Shown: positions 25,501 through 34,118 of the stretch, piece by piece | How positions within the stretch are numbered: position 1 is the first letter of the stretch | Layout: each line of letters opens with the position of its first letter | Source of the DNA: Mycolicibacterium pyrenivorans | GTDB taxonomy: Bacteria > Actinomycetota > Actinomycetes > Mycobacteriales > Mycobacteriaceae | DNA length: 50,117 nt | Assembly: GCF_025821625.1 (NCBI RefSeq) | Contig: NZ_JACKSH010000287.1 | Coordinates: 1-50,117, forward strand | Direction: 5' to 3' | The notes under the pieces: model-generated | Database searches by the model: none | What the model saw: the letters and a program-made list of their open reading frames with translations, nothing else | Told to the model about the DNA's origin: nothing | Translations under genes and position numbers: made by a program

Positions 25501-26655
25501 TCAGTAGGACGCGGGCAGTTTCAGGCTGTGCTGCGCCACGAAGTTGAGGATCATTTCGCGGCTGATCGGCGCGGTGCGCATGAGCCGGGCCGGACCCCAC
25601 AACGTGGCGAGGCCGTACTCGGTGGCCATGCCGTTGCCGCCGTGGGTCTGAATCGCCTGGTCGAGCGCCAGGATGCCCGCCTCGGCTGCGGCATATTTCG
25701 CCATGTTCGACGCCTCACCCGACCCCGGATCGCCGGCGTCGTGCAGGGAGGCGGCACGCTGAGTCATCAACCGGGCCAGCTCAACCTGGATCTTGGCGTG
25801 GGCGAGCGGGTGCGATACGCCCTGGTGCGAGCCGATCGGCGCTCCCCACACGTGGCGGTTGCGGGCGTAATCGGCGGCTTTATCCAGCGCGTAGCGACCG
25901 ATGCCGTTGCCGAGCGCCGCCCCCATGATTCGCTCCGGGTTCAGGCCCACGAAGACCTGGCGCAGGCCCTCGTTCTCCGCGCCGATAAGGTTGGCGGCCG
26001 GCACGCGGACGTCATCGAAGAATAGAGTGAACTGCTTCTCTGGAGTGACCGCCTGCACCGGGATGAGTGACTTGGTTAGCCCGGGGACATCGGTGGGCAC
26101 GACGAGCAAGCTGAGTAGTCCGCGACCACTGTCGTTGGTAGACGTTCGGGTGACGACCAGGATCGCTTCGGCTTCGTCGACGCCAGAAATGTAGTACTTG
26201 GTGCCGTTGATGACCCAGTCGTCACCGTCGCGTTTCGCGGTCGTGGAGATGTTGTGCGAGTTCGAGCCCGCGTCCGGCTCGGTGATCGCGAAGGCCATGA
26301 TCGTCTCGCCGCTGGCGATGCCCGGCAGCCACTGCTGCTTGAGTTCCTCACTGCCGAATGCCTGGATGATCGTGCCGCAGATGGTCGGCGAGACGACGGT
26401 CATCAGCAGCGGGCAGCCCGCCGCGGCGAGCTCCTCACCGACGATCTGCATGTCGTAGATTCCGCCGCCGCCGCCGCCGTACTGCTCGGAAAGGTTCACC
26501 CCGAGGAAGCCCTGTTTGCCCACGGCCTGCCACAGCTCGGTGCTCTTCCCGCCGGCCAGCGACTTTTCCAGGTAGTACTCGTGTCCGAAGTCCTTGGCGA
26601 TCTCGGCGACCGCCTTGCGCAGGTCCTGACGTTCCTCGGTCTCGTGCAATTCCAT
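25501..26655 (-). CDS. Acyl-CoA dehydrogenase
   Basis: A 384-aa flavin acyl-CoA dehydrogenase. FAD/acyl-binding motifs are FAITEPDAGSNSHNIS near residues 126-141, then GTKYYISG and the C-terminal THGGNGMATEYG. The usual MCAD-type catalytic Glu segment (YEGT) is replaced by RTAPISREM, so the base must lie elsewhere, as in some branched-chain members. In Atu or leucine pathways this slot is citronellyl- or isovaleryl-CoA dehydrogenase, feeding the carboxylase. The ATG at 26655 follows GAGGAG. A poly-glycine run is at about residues 64-69. Confidence 0.88.
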   Translation of the reverse strand: MELHETEERQDLRKAVAEIAKDFGHEYYLEKSLAGGKSTELWQAVGKQGFLGVNLSEQYGGGGGGIYDMQIVGEELAAAGCPLLMTVVSPTICGTIIQAFGSEELKQQWLPGIASGETIMAFAITEPDAGSNSHNISTTAKRDGDDWVINGTKYYISGVDEAEAILVVTRTSTNDSGRGLLSLLVVPTDVPGLTKSLIPVQAVTPEKQFTLFFDDVRVPAANLIGAENEGLRQVFVGLNPERIMGAALGNGIGRYALDKAADYARNRHVWGAPIGSHQGVSHPLAHAKIQVELARLMTQRAASLHDAGDPGSGEASNMAKYAAAEAGILALDQAIQTHGGNGMATEYGLATLWGPARLMRTAPISREMILNFVAQHSLKLPASY

Positions 26656-26709
26656 GACACTCCTCACATCGGTATCGACGCGCCACCGATCGGGAGCGCG
26701 CCGGCTTCA

Positions 26710-28752
26710 TTAGAGCTCCGTGGCGTCCGACGCCACTTCACCGCCGTCCACCGCCTCGACCACGGCGAGGACGTCACCGCTCGAGACCTGATGGCCGACC
26801 TGGACCGGCAGGGCGCTCAGCACCCCGTCAATCGGGCTCGCGACGGTGTGCTCCATCTTCATCGCCTCCAGGACGACGAGGGTTTGGCCCGTCGAGACCG
26901 TCTCGCCCTCGGCGACCGGCAGTCGGACCACCGAACCCGGCATCGGCGCGGTGAGCGACCCGGGCGGGTGCAGAGTGCTCGGGTCGACGAAGCGTGGCGC
27001 CAGCCGCAGGGCGGAGTAGCCGGCGACCGAGTCGACGTGGGCGATATCGCGGTCGAGGACTATGTCGTAGGCGCGGCGCACGCCGTTCACGCGCAGCACA
27101 ACACGCTCGCTGCTGCCGGCGACAAGCTCGACGTCGGCCAACGCCTCGTCATCGACGCGCAGGCAGGTGTCCGTCAGACGTAACGTGTACCCGACGCGCA
27201 CTTCGCGCCCGTCCTGGGTCTGCCATGTCGTGGTCTGCGATTGCGATGAGTTGTTGCGCCAGCCAGCGGGCAACGTGGCCTGGACCGTCGCCGCAGCACG
27301 CCGCGCGGCCACGCTGGCCACGGTCGCCGCGACGGCGTGCAGGCGCTCTGCCTGCGTGTCAAGGAGGGCAGCGCCGAGTTCGGGGACGTCGTGTCGGTCA
27401 AGGAAACCAGTGTCGGTGCCCCGCCCGGCGAACTCGTCATGGCGCAGGACGCGCACAAGCAGGTTGCGATTGGTGGTCACGCCGTGAATACGGGCGCCGG
27501 CCAGCGCCGCCGAGAGGCTGGCAAGTGCCTCGTCACGCGTTGGTGCCCACGCGATGACCTTGGCCAGCAGCGAATCGTAGTAATGACTGATCACCGAACC
27601 GGCACGAAAACCCGAGTCAACCCGCACGCCGGCGAGCGCCGGGACATCCATGGTGCGCAGGGTGCCGGTGTGAGGCCGGTAGTCGTCGGCCGGATCCTCG
27701 GCGCACAGACGGGCCTCGACCGCGTGACCGCGAATTCGCGGGTTGTGCATTTCCTCAGGCAGCGGGCGGCCCATGGCTACGAGCAGCTGGGCACGCACCA
27801 GGTCGAGGCCGGTGATCAGCTCGGTAACCGGGTGCTCGACCTGCAGCCGGGTGTTCATCTCGAGGAAGGCAAAGGAGCCGCCCTTGCCGTCCTGGCCGGC
27901 GTCGTAGACGAACTCGACCGTCCCGGCGCTCACGTAACCGACGGCGCGCGCGGCGGCGATGGCGGCTTCGCTCATCCGAGCGCGCAACGCGTCGTCGACG
28001 ACCGGTGACGGCGCCTCCTCGATCACCTTCTGGTGTCGACGTTGCACGGAGCACTCGCGCTCGAACAGAGACACGACGTTTCCGTGCGTGTCGGCCATGA
28101 CCTGGATCTCGACGTGGCGTGGGCGCTGGAGGTAACGCTCGAGGAAGACTGTGCCGTCGGCGAACGCGGCGGCGGCCTCACGCGAAGCGGAGGCGACCGC
28201 TTCGTCGAGCTCGTCCGGCGACGCGACAACGCGCATGCCTCGGCCACCCCCGCCGGCGCTGGCCTTGACCAGCACCGGGTAGCCGACGTCGGCGGCCAGC
28301 TTCGCCAGCTGCTCGGCCGACAGCCCCGTCGTGTCGCCACCGGGCAGCACAGGCACCCCCGCGTCGGACATCATCTTCTTGGCCTGCAGCTTCGAGCCCA
28401 TCGCGTCGATCGCCTCGGGCGGCGGACCGATGAAGACGAGGTCGGCGGCGGCACAGGCACGCGCGAACCCGGCGTTTTCCGAAAGGAAGCCGTAGCCGGG
28501 GTGTACTGCGTCCGCGCCGGTGAGCGTGGCAGCGGCGATGATCCGGTGGATATCGAGGTAGGTCTCGGCGGCAGACGAGCCGGGAAGGTGCACGGCCTCG
28601 TCGGCGTCGGCGACGTGCCACGCGTCGGCGTCGGCGTCGGAATGGACCGCCACGGTGGCGATCCCGAGGTCGCGGCAACTGCGGAACACCCGCCGCGCGA
28701 TCTCGCCACGGTTGGCGACCAGGACCTTGCGGATCTTGGGCATCGCCATCAC
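26710..28752 (-). CDS. Acyl-CoA carboxylase alpha subunit (biotin carboxylase-BCCP)
   Basis: A 680-aa biotin-dependent carboxylase alpha subunit. Order: biotin carboxylase N-domain (VLVANRGEIARRV), ATP-grasp with KASAGGGGRGMRVV (about 161-174) and EMNTRLQVEHPVTE (about 290), BC C-domain, a linker/BT region, and the C-terminal biotinyl domain with EAMKMEH, biotinyl Lys632. It carboxylates its own biotin with ATP and bicarbonate. The length fits methylcrotonyl- or geranyl-CoA carboxylase alpha subunits. It overlaps the beta subunit gene by four bases, so the two are co-expressed. Confidence 0.92.
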   Translation of the reverse strand: MMAMPKIRKVLVANRGEIARRVFRSCRDLGIATVAVHSDADADAWHVADADEAVHLPGSSAAETYLDIHRIIAAATLTGADAVHPGYGFLSENAGFARACAAADLVFIGPPPEAIDAMGSKLQAKKMMSDAGVPVLPGGDTTGLSAEQLAKLAADVGYPVLVKASAGGGGRGMRVVASPDELDEAVASASREAAAAFADGTVFLERYLQRPRHVEIQVMADTHGNVVSLFERECSVQRRHQKVIEEAPSPVVDDALRARMSEAAIAAARAVGYVSAGTVEFVYDAGQDGKGGSFAFLEMNTRLQVEHPVTELITGLDLVRAQLLVAMGRPLPEEMHNPRIRGHAVEARLCAEDPADDYRPHTGTLRTMDVPALAGVRVDSGFRAGSVISHYYDSLLAKVIAWAPTRDEALASLSAALAGARIHGVTTNRNLLVRVLRHDEFAGRGTDTGFLDRHDVPELGAALLDTQAERLHAVAATVASVAARRAAATVQATLPAGWRNNSSQSQTTTWQTQDGREVRVGYTLRLTDTCLRVDDEALADVELVAGSSERVVLRVNGVRRAYDIVLDRDIAHVDSVAGYSALRLAPRFVDPSTLHPPGSLTAPMPGSVVRLPVAEGETVSTGQTLVVLEAMKMEHTVASPIDGVLSALPVQVGHQVSSGDVLAVVEAVDGGEVASDATEL

Positions 28753-30350
28753 ATCCGGAACACGCCGTAGCCACGCTGGCCACGGACTTCGCCGTTGTGG
28801 ATCACCGACAGGCAGAACCCGAGAACGGTCCGCGTGTCGCGGGGATCGATGATCCCGTCGTCGTACAGGCGGCCGCTGTTGGCCAGTGCGACGGATTCGC
28901 GCTCGATCTGTTCCTCGACGGCGGCGCGCATCTGGGCGTCGGCCTCCTCGTTGAAGGGCAGCCCGCGGTCGGCGGCGGACTCGCGCGCCACGATGGACAG
29001 CACTCCGGCCAGTTGCGCCGGACCCATCACGGCCGACTTCGAGTTAGGCCAAGCGAAGAGGAAACGCGGCGAGTACGACCGCCCGCACATGCCGTAGTTC
29101 CCGGCGCCGTAGGACGCACCCATGGTGATGGTCACATGCGGAACTGTGCTGTTGGACACGGCGTTGATCATCTTGGCGCCGTCCTTGATGATGCCGCCCT
29201 GCTCGTACTCGGCACCGACCATGAAACCGGTGGTGTTCTGCAGGAAGATGAGGGGGGTGTCGATCTGATTCGCCAGTTGGATGAACTGCGAACCCTTCTC
29301 AGCCTCCTCACTGAACAGGATGCCCCGTGCGTTGGCGAGGATGCCGACCGGGAAGCCGTGGATCGCGGCCCAGCCGGTGACGAGTGACGTGCCGTAGAGA
29401 GGTTTGAACTCGTCGAAGGCCGAGCCGTCGACCACTCGGGCGATGACGTCGCGGGGGTCGAAGGGCACCTTCGGATCAACCGACGCGATGCCGAGCAGCT
29501 GATCGGGGTCGTGCACCGGCGGGTGCGGCGGCGTGGTGGGTCCGGGGCCGTTCTTCCGCCAGTTGAGCCGCGCCATGATGCGACGGCCGATGCGGATCGC
29601 ATCCTGCTCGTCCTCGGCCATGTAATCGGCCAGCCCCGAGGTGCGGGCGTGCATCTCGGCGCCGCCGAGCGACTCGTCATCGGAGACCTCGCCCGTGGCC
29701 ATCTTGACCAGCGGCGGACCCCCGAGGAACACCTTGGAACGGTTGCGAACCATCACGACGTAGTCGCACATGCCCGGGACGTACGCACCTCCCGCGGTCG
29801 AGTTGCCGAAGACCAAGGCCAGTGTCGGCAGCCCCGCTGCGCTGTGCTGTGTCAAGTCGTGGAACAGCTGTCCGCCGGGCACGAAGATCTCTGCCTGTGT
29901 GGGTAGGTCGGCGCCGCCAGACTCGACGATGTTGATGATGGGCAGTCGGTTCTCCCGCGCGATGGCCATGCCGCGGAACACCTTGCGGAAGGTATAGGGG
30001 TTCGATGCGCCGCCGCGGACGGTGGGGTCGTGGGCGATGATCATCGACTCGATGCCCTCGACCACGCCGATGCCTACCACCACGCTACCGCCGACCGGGA
30101 ACTTACTGCCCCAGGCGGCAAAGGGGCATAGTTCGAGGAACGCCGTGTCGGGGTCGAGCATCAGCTCGATGCGCTCGCGGACAAGCAGCTTGCCCCGCTT
30201 ACGGTGGCGCGCAACGTATTTCGCGCCGCCGCCGCCGTTGACCAGCGCCAGTTGCTCCGCGATGGTGTCGAGTTGCGCGCTCAGTCCTTCGCGGTTCTTG
30301 AGATAGCCGGGCGCGGTGTCGTCGACCCGATCGGGCAGGACCTGTACCAA
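28749..30350 (-). CDS. Acyl-CoA carboxylase beta subunit, methylcrotonyl/geranyl-CoA type
   Basis: A 533-aa carboxyltransferase. It has HDPTVRGGASNPYTFRK, the N-domain loop GSTAGGAYVPGM-like NSTAGGAYVPGMCDYVVMV, GGPPLVKMATGEV, and the C-domain NTTGFMVGAEYEQGG, GASYGAGNYGMCGRSY and VMGPAQ. These follow methylcrotonyl- and geranyl-CoA carboxylase beta rather than propionyl/acetyl-CoA types. The segment after SGGADLP (QAEIFVPGGQLFHDLTQHS) departs from the MCC consensus near the acyl pocket. The start is TTG 30350, seven bases after GGAGGG. It is the first gene of the minus-strand operon. Confidence 0.9.
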   Translation of the reverse strand: MVQVLPDRVDDTAPGYLKNREGLSAQLDTIAEQLALVNGGGGAKYVARHRKRGKLLVRERIELMLDPDTAFLELCPFAAWGSKFPVGGSVVVGIGVVEGIESMIIAHDPTVRGGASNPYTFRKVFRGMAIARENRLPIINIVESGGADLPTQAEIFVPGGQLFHDLTQHSAAGLPTLALVFGNSTAGGAYVPGMCDYVVMVRNRSKVFLGGPPLVKMATGEVSDDESLGGAEMHARTSGLADYMAEDEQDAIRIGRRIMARLNWRKNGPGPTTPPHPPVHDPDQLLGIASVDPKVPFDPRDVIARVVDGSAFDEFKPLYGTSLVTGWAAIHGFPVGILANARGILFSEEAEKGSQFIQLANQIDTPLIFLQNTTGFMVGAEYEQGGIIKDGAKMINAVSNSTVPHVTITMGASYGAGNYGMCGRSYSPRFLFAWPNSKSAVMGPAQLAGVLSIVARESAADRGLPFNEEADAQMRAAVEEQIERESVALANSGRLYDDGIIDPRDTRTVLGFCLSVIHNGEVRGQRGYGVFRM

Positions 30351-30693
30351 AGTTTTCCCTCCGGGCGAGCATCGACGTCGATCTGCTAGGCGCTGATGTT
30401 AGCCGCAATTAACATCAGGTGACAACGGCGGCAGGCCGGGCGTCAGATTTGTTTCCCGCGCCGCGATTCCGTCGAATCGCGATGGACGAAGCGGTGCGCT
30501 TCGCTGCAGATCGAGCGATCGAAATAGACTGCGGGCGCGACGGCACACAGGGCCCTTGCGAGGTCGTATCGAGTTCCTCGTCCGGCGCGTGTGGTCTACG
30601 GTCGCGATCTCGGGTGAACGCCAGCAGTGATTGTCAGCGTCGCGCCATGCGCCTCAGCCAACCGAGCCTGCAGAACGCCGGGTCGCTCAGAAT
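30351..30693. other. 343-bp intergenic region between carboxylase operon and TetR
   Basis: No convincing gene is visible. The left part carries the carboxylase ribosome-binding site and a 24-bp palindrome (30394-30417). The rest, to the TetR stop at 30694, holds only short overlapping frames with no recognisable product. The regulator on the right points toward this gap and I see no clear terminator in it. Confidence 0.6.
30394..30417. promoter_or_regulatory. Palindromic operator upstream of the carboxylase operon
   Basis: TGATGTTA (30394-30401), an 8-bp spacer GCCGCAAT, and TAACATCA (30410-30417) form a perfect 8-bp inverted repeat. It lies 44-67 bp upstream of the carboxylase beta start. 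The size and spacing suit a TetR-family dimer pair. I found no second copy at the start of the plus-strand operon. Confidence 0.65.
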
Positions 30694-31368
30694 CTATCGG
30701 TTCTCGTCAACTGCGGCCGGCCGCGGAGCGGCCTGATCAGGTGCCTGCCCGAGGGTATACAGCCCGAGACTGCCGAGGAAACCCGCACCGTGCTCGATAA
30801 GCATTTCAGTCGAGAGGTTCAGTTGTCCGTCTATCCAGCGACGGAGTATCTCGAACAGGCCCCCGACACCGTAGGTAGCGGCGAGATCTGCGACTTGAAG
30901 CACATCGCTGGGTATATCGAGGTGCAAACGGGCCTCTCTGAGGACCAGCTCCGCAAAATCGGTCATCAGTTCGCTTCGCAGTTGCCGAAGAAGGGGTTCC
31001 GCGCCCGATTCGACAAACAGTATGCGGGCCATGCTGGGATCGTTCTCGATCACCTGAACCAGGGCCTTGATCGGAGCGTAAGCGAGTTCTTGAGGCGCAA
31101 CCGTGTCGTCCGGAATGGCGCTGGTTATCACCGCTTGGAAGGTGGCGGAGATCTTGGCAAATACCGCGCGCAAGAGCGCGTCTCGGTCGCGAAACTGCTG
31201 GTAGAAGTACCGGCTCGTCACTCCTGACTTCGCACACACGGCGGTCACGGTGCACGCGGCAGTTCCGTGGGTGCCCATGATTGAGACTGCGGCATCAATC
31301 AACATCACGCGGCGCTGCGCATCGCGTTGAGCTGCGGACAGCCCGCCATAAACACGTGCTGGACTCAT
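30694..31368 (-). CDS. TetR-family transcriptional regulator
   Basis: A 224-aa regulator with helix-turn-helix CTVTAVCAKSGVTSRYFYQQ followed by FRDRDALL (about residues 40-67). The C-terminal ligand domain contains an NLSTEMLIEHGAGFLGSLG segment. It is divergent from the PF10118-like gene, with 68 bp between starts and a perfect inverted repeat in between, so it probably represses both genes. Start ATG at 31368. The RYFYQQF recognition helix belongs to a mycobacterial subgroup often paired with such diiron-like genes. Confidence 0.85.
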   Translation of the reverse strand: MSPARVYGGLSAAQRDAQRRVMLIDAAVSIMGTHGTAACTVTAVCAKSGVTSRYFYQQFRDRDALLRAVFAKISATFQAVITSAIPDDTVAPQELAYAPIKALVQVIENDPSMARILFVESGAEPLLRQLRSELMTDFAELVLREARLHLDIPSDVLQVADLAATYGVGGLFEILRRWIDGQLNLSTEMLIEHGAGFLGSLGLYTLGQAPDQAAPRPAAVDENR

Positions 31369-31378
31369 GTCCTACAGT

Positions 31379-31414
31379 TTGGCAGTCTTATCTGACAAGG
31401 TGTAAAGTCAGATA
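31379..31414 (+). promoter_or_regulatory. Promoter with overlapping inverted-repeat operator
   Basis: TTGGCA (31379-31384) and TAAAGT (31403-31408), spaced 18 bp, form a plausible sigma-A promoter for the plus-strand gene. TATCTGAC (31389-31396) and GTCAGATA (31407-31414) form a perfect 8-bp inverted repeat with a 10-bp spacer, overlapping the -10 box and spacer. A TetR dimer bound here would block transcription. It lies between two divergent genes. Confidence 0.6.
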
Positions 31415-31436
31415 CAACTTCGAGGAAGGACCTCAA

Positions 31437-32306
31437 ATGTCGGAAGATCAAGCCCCGGCCAGGACCCGCGTGCTGCCAAAACCCAGGCGTGTTCGTTTTC
31501 CGATGCCGACCTCCACGCAGCGGCAACATTTTGTCGATGGCGACCTGGTGATGAGCCATTTCATCTCGGTGCTTTCTGCGACGTTCCCGGAAGGCGAGGA
31601 TTTCTTCATCCGCTCGGTCAGGAACTTCCAGAGTTCCATCGACGATCCCCAATTGGAGACAGCGGTCAAGGGTTTCATCGGACAAGAGGCCACACATCGA
31701 CACCAGCATCGTCTCCTCAACGAGCGACTCCAGGTCATGGGGTATCCGACCGCGCGAATCGACCGTCATGTCGCACGCCTGATCAAGCGATTGGAACGGC
31801 GCTTTTCGCCGGAAATGCGGCTGTCCATGACCTCCGCGTTGGAGCACTACACCGCTACGCTGGCAGAAATCATTCTTACCAGCGAAGACGCCCAGAAGCT
31901 CATCGGACAGACAGAGGTTCGACCGATTCTGCTGTGGCATGCCTTCGAGGAGTCGGAGCACAAAGCGGTTGCCTTCGACGTCTATCGGCTCGTGGGAGGA
32001 ACCGAGCGCACCCGTGTACGGGGCATGCGGATCGCTTCAGTAATTCTGTTCGGCGAACTCATTCTGCAGACTGCCCTGTCCATAACCGCTGACAAAGCCT
32101 CGTATAACCCGGTCACGTTGGTGCGCAGTCTGTACCGCTTCAGTCGCACCCCGATGTTCACCGCCGATGCGCTGCGGCGATTCCGTTCCTACAACCGCCC
32201 GGGTTTCCATCCTGATGATTGGGACAGCGCCGCGGTCCTGGAGCGTTGGAGCAAAGAACTGTTCGACCAAAACGGTTCACAGAGAGTTATCGCTCAGTCG
32301 GGATAG
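31437..32306 (+). CDS. PF10118-type metal-dependent hydrolase / ferritin-like diiron protein
   Basis: A 289-aa helical protein annotated in databases as a predicted metal-dependent hydrolase (PF10118). Potential metal ligands are arranged as in diiron four-helix bundles: GQEATHRHQH near residues 82-91 and FEESEHK near 165-171, each with Glu-x-x-His, plus single Glu residues in the preceding helices. No hydrolase mechanism is proven. The ATG at 31437 has GAGGAAGG upstream. It stands alone, ending at a strong terminator at 32323. It is controlled by the divergent TetR. Confidence 0.7.
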   Translation: MSEDQAPARTRVLPKPRRVRFPMPTSTQRQHFVDGDLVMSHFISVLSATFPEGEDFFIRSVRNFQSSIDDPQLETAVKGFIGQEATHRHQHRLLNERLQVMGYPTARIDRHVARLIKRLERRFSPEMRLSMTSALEHYTATLAEIILTSEDAQKLIGQTEVRPILLWHAFEESEHKAVAFDVYRLVGGTERTRVRGMRIASVILFGELILQTALSITADKASYNPVTLVRSLYRFSRTPMFTADALRRFRSYNRPGFHPDDWDSAAVLERWSKELFDQNGSQRVIAQSG

Positions 32307-32322
32307 CAAAGGTACGGAAGTT

Positions 32323-32355
32323 CGGCGACGCAGGAGCATCGTTCCTGCGTCGCCG
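32323..32355. terminator. Intrinsic terminator hairpin between convergent genes
   Basis: A perfect 13-bp stem (CGGCGACGCAGGA at 32323-32335 and TCCTGCGTCGCCG at 32343-32355) with a 7-base loop lies 17 bp after the stop of the PF10118-like gene. The facing TetR gene ends at 32490. A short CTTTC follows, with no long U run, as often in actinobacteria. Confidence 0.8.
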
Positions 32356-32489
32356 CTTTCGAACAGGGCGCGACGCGTCGGTCGACTCACGGATTCGGTG
32401 CTAGGTGGCCGGTGAAGGCGGCGGTCGGGCCCGCAAATGCAGTTCGCAGCGATCGCCACGGGGCTGGCTGGCCCTGTCGTGAGCCTCGA

Positions 32490-33122
32490 TCAGTCGCTGA
32501 CGACATAGCGTTGAGCCAGGGTTTCAGCAAGTCTGCTGGTGTGCGCGACCACTTCTTTCTCGGTCACCGCAAGCAAACCCGAGTGCCAGGCGGTGATGAC
32601 TTCGACGAACCCCCCGACGGCGATCAGGGTGTCCATGCGAAGGGCTATCTCGTCGGCATCTTGTCGGAGGTGTGGCCGGCTTGCCTCAACGACCAACTGT
32701 GTTGCTTCCTGTAGCGCCACGGCGCGGCGGTCTTGTATCGGTGAGCTACCTACATGCTGAGCGAGGAGGATGCGCGCCCGGCCGGGATCGCGTGCGATCC
32801 GGCCGACTACGATGGTGATCGCCGCGGTGATGGTTTCGATCGGCGGCCGATTCGCACGTTCGGTGAAGAGCGCAGCGACCTCGCCGAGCATGTCATCGCG
32901 GACGCCATCCCAGGCAGCAACGAGCAGCTCATCGCGCGTCTTGAAGTCCTCGTAGAAGTATCGATCGTTCAGCCCTGTGCGGGCGCATACGCCGCGCATA
33001 GTGACTGCGGCCCAACCGCTCTCACTCCAAATCTCGGTTGCGGCCTCGATCAATTGCTGCCGTCGCTCGGCACGACGCTCGGCCCCGGTCCGACCACCCC
33101 AGCGCTTGTTTCTCGACCGCAC
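32490..33122 (-). CDS. TetR-family transcriptional regulator
   Basis: A 210-aa regulator with helix-turn-helix VTMRGVCARTGLNDRYFYED followed by FKTRDELL (about residues 33-60). I chose the GTG at 33122 because the longer frame adds over 50 residues with no TetR-like sequence, although GGAGAG sits very close to this start. It is divergent from the SDR gene by 128 bp, so it is the natural candidate for controlling the long plus-strand operon that begins at 33251. Confidence 0.82.
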   Translation of the reverse strand: MRSRNKRWGGRTGAERRAERRQQLIEAATEIWSESGWAAVTMRGVCARTGLNDRYFYEDFKTRDELLVAAWDGVRDDMLGEVAALFTERANRPPIETITAAITIVVGRIARDPGRARILLAQHVGSSPIQDRRAVALQEATQLVVEASRPHLRQDADEIALRMDTLIAVGGFVEVITAWHSGLLAVTEKEVVAHTSRLAETLAQRYVVSD

Positions 33123-33131
33123 CTCTCCATC

Positions 33132-33161
33132 TTGACAAAGCCCTCGGTCCACGACAAAACT
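33132..33161 (+). promoter_or_regulatory. Possible promoter of the monooxygenase operon
   Basis: TTGACA at 33132-33137 is a perfect -35 box and AAAACT at 33156-33161 a weaker -10, with an 18-bp spacer. It lies about 90 bp upstream of the SDR start at 33251, in the gap shared with the divergent TetR. Confidence 0.4.
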
Positions 33162-33250
33162 GGTGGCATGCGACACCAATGGTGGCTGGTGCCCCCAGAT
33201 GAGAGTTCCCCCACAGCAGACGTCAATGTCGCGACCCGAAAGGCAGACGA

Positions 33251-34105
33251 ATGAGATTGCTGCCATTCGGCGGCGCACCAGGCAGAACGCACCGCGCCGA
33301 CGCAGTCGTCACGGGCGCAGGAAGCGGTATCGGCCGCGCATTCGCCGTGGAGCTTGCGCGCCGAGGCGGACGCGTGGTGTGCGCCGACAGAGATCCTGTC
33401 ACTGCAAAAGAGTCGGCAGAGTTGGTGAGGCAGGCTGGCGGCGAGGGCTTAGACATCGCATGCGATGTCACCGATCTTGAGCAGGTCCGCAACCTCGCTG
33501 ATGTGAGCGAAGACTGGTTCGGGAAGGCTGCGAGCCTCGTCATCAACAACGCCGGAATCGGTGCGGGCGGCAACCGCATCGGCGCGACGTCGATCGAGGA
33601 CTGGAACGCGGCGATTTCTGTCAACCTCTGGGGCGTTATCTACGGCTGCGAGACTTTCGTGCCTCGGCTCCGGAGCAATGGGCATGGCGGAGTCATCAAT
33701 GTGGCGTCCGCAGCGAGCTTCGGCTCGGCCCCTCGGATGGCGGCATACAACGTGAGCAAGGCCGGAGTGCTCGCTCTATCGGAGACACTGGCGGCCGAAC
33801 TGAGCGGTACTGACGTCAACGTCACAGTGCTTTGCCCCACCTTCGTGAAGACGAACATCGCCAACAATCCTCAAATCGACGAGGCGGCTGCAAGGCTCGC
33901 GACCAACCTGATGAAATGGACCGGCATTTCGCCACAGCACGTTGCTCGAACGACGTTGAACGCGCACGATCGCGGACAAATTTATGTAGTACCCCAACTC
34001 GATGCCAAAGTCTTGTGGCGACTCAAGAGAGCCCTACCCGGTCCTTTTACACGCACGCTGGGCCTCGTGGAGCGCATGGCCTCATGGAACGATTCAGCCG
34101 AGTAG
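33251..34105 (+). CDS. Short-chain dehydrogenase/reductase
   Basis: A 284-aa classical SDR. The cofactor motif TGAGSGIG is at residues 21-28, NNAG near 98-101, and the catalytic Ser-Tyr-Lys set is S in NVASAASFG, then YNVSK. It probably oxidises a secondary alcohol to a ketone (or the reverse) with NAD(P). Members of this subfamily are found in mymA-like operons beside flavin monooxygenases. It is the first gene of the operon and its stop lies 13 bp before the next start. Confidence 0.88.
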   Translation: MRLLPFGGAPGRTHRADAVVTGAGSGIGRAFAVELARRGGRVVCADRDPVTAKESAELVRQAGGEGLDIACDVTDLEQVRNLADVSEDWFGKAASLVINNAGIGAGGNRIGATSIEDWNAAISVNLWGVIYGCETFVPRLRSNGHGGVINVASAASFGSAPRMAAYNVSKAGVLALSETLAAELSGTDVNVTVLCPTFVKTNIANNPQIDEAAARLATNLMKWTGISPQHVARTTLNAHDRGQIYVVPQLDAKVLWRLKRALPGPFTRTLGLVERMASWNDSAE

Positions 34106-34118
34106 AGGAGTAGGGAAA

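Noticed and set aside
32770..33254. Plus-strand frames within the TetR at 32490-33122
   Set aside because: They are antisense shadows; the TetR helix-turn-helix is clear on the other strand.
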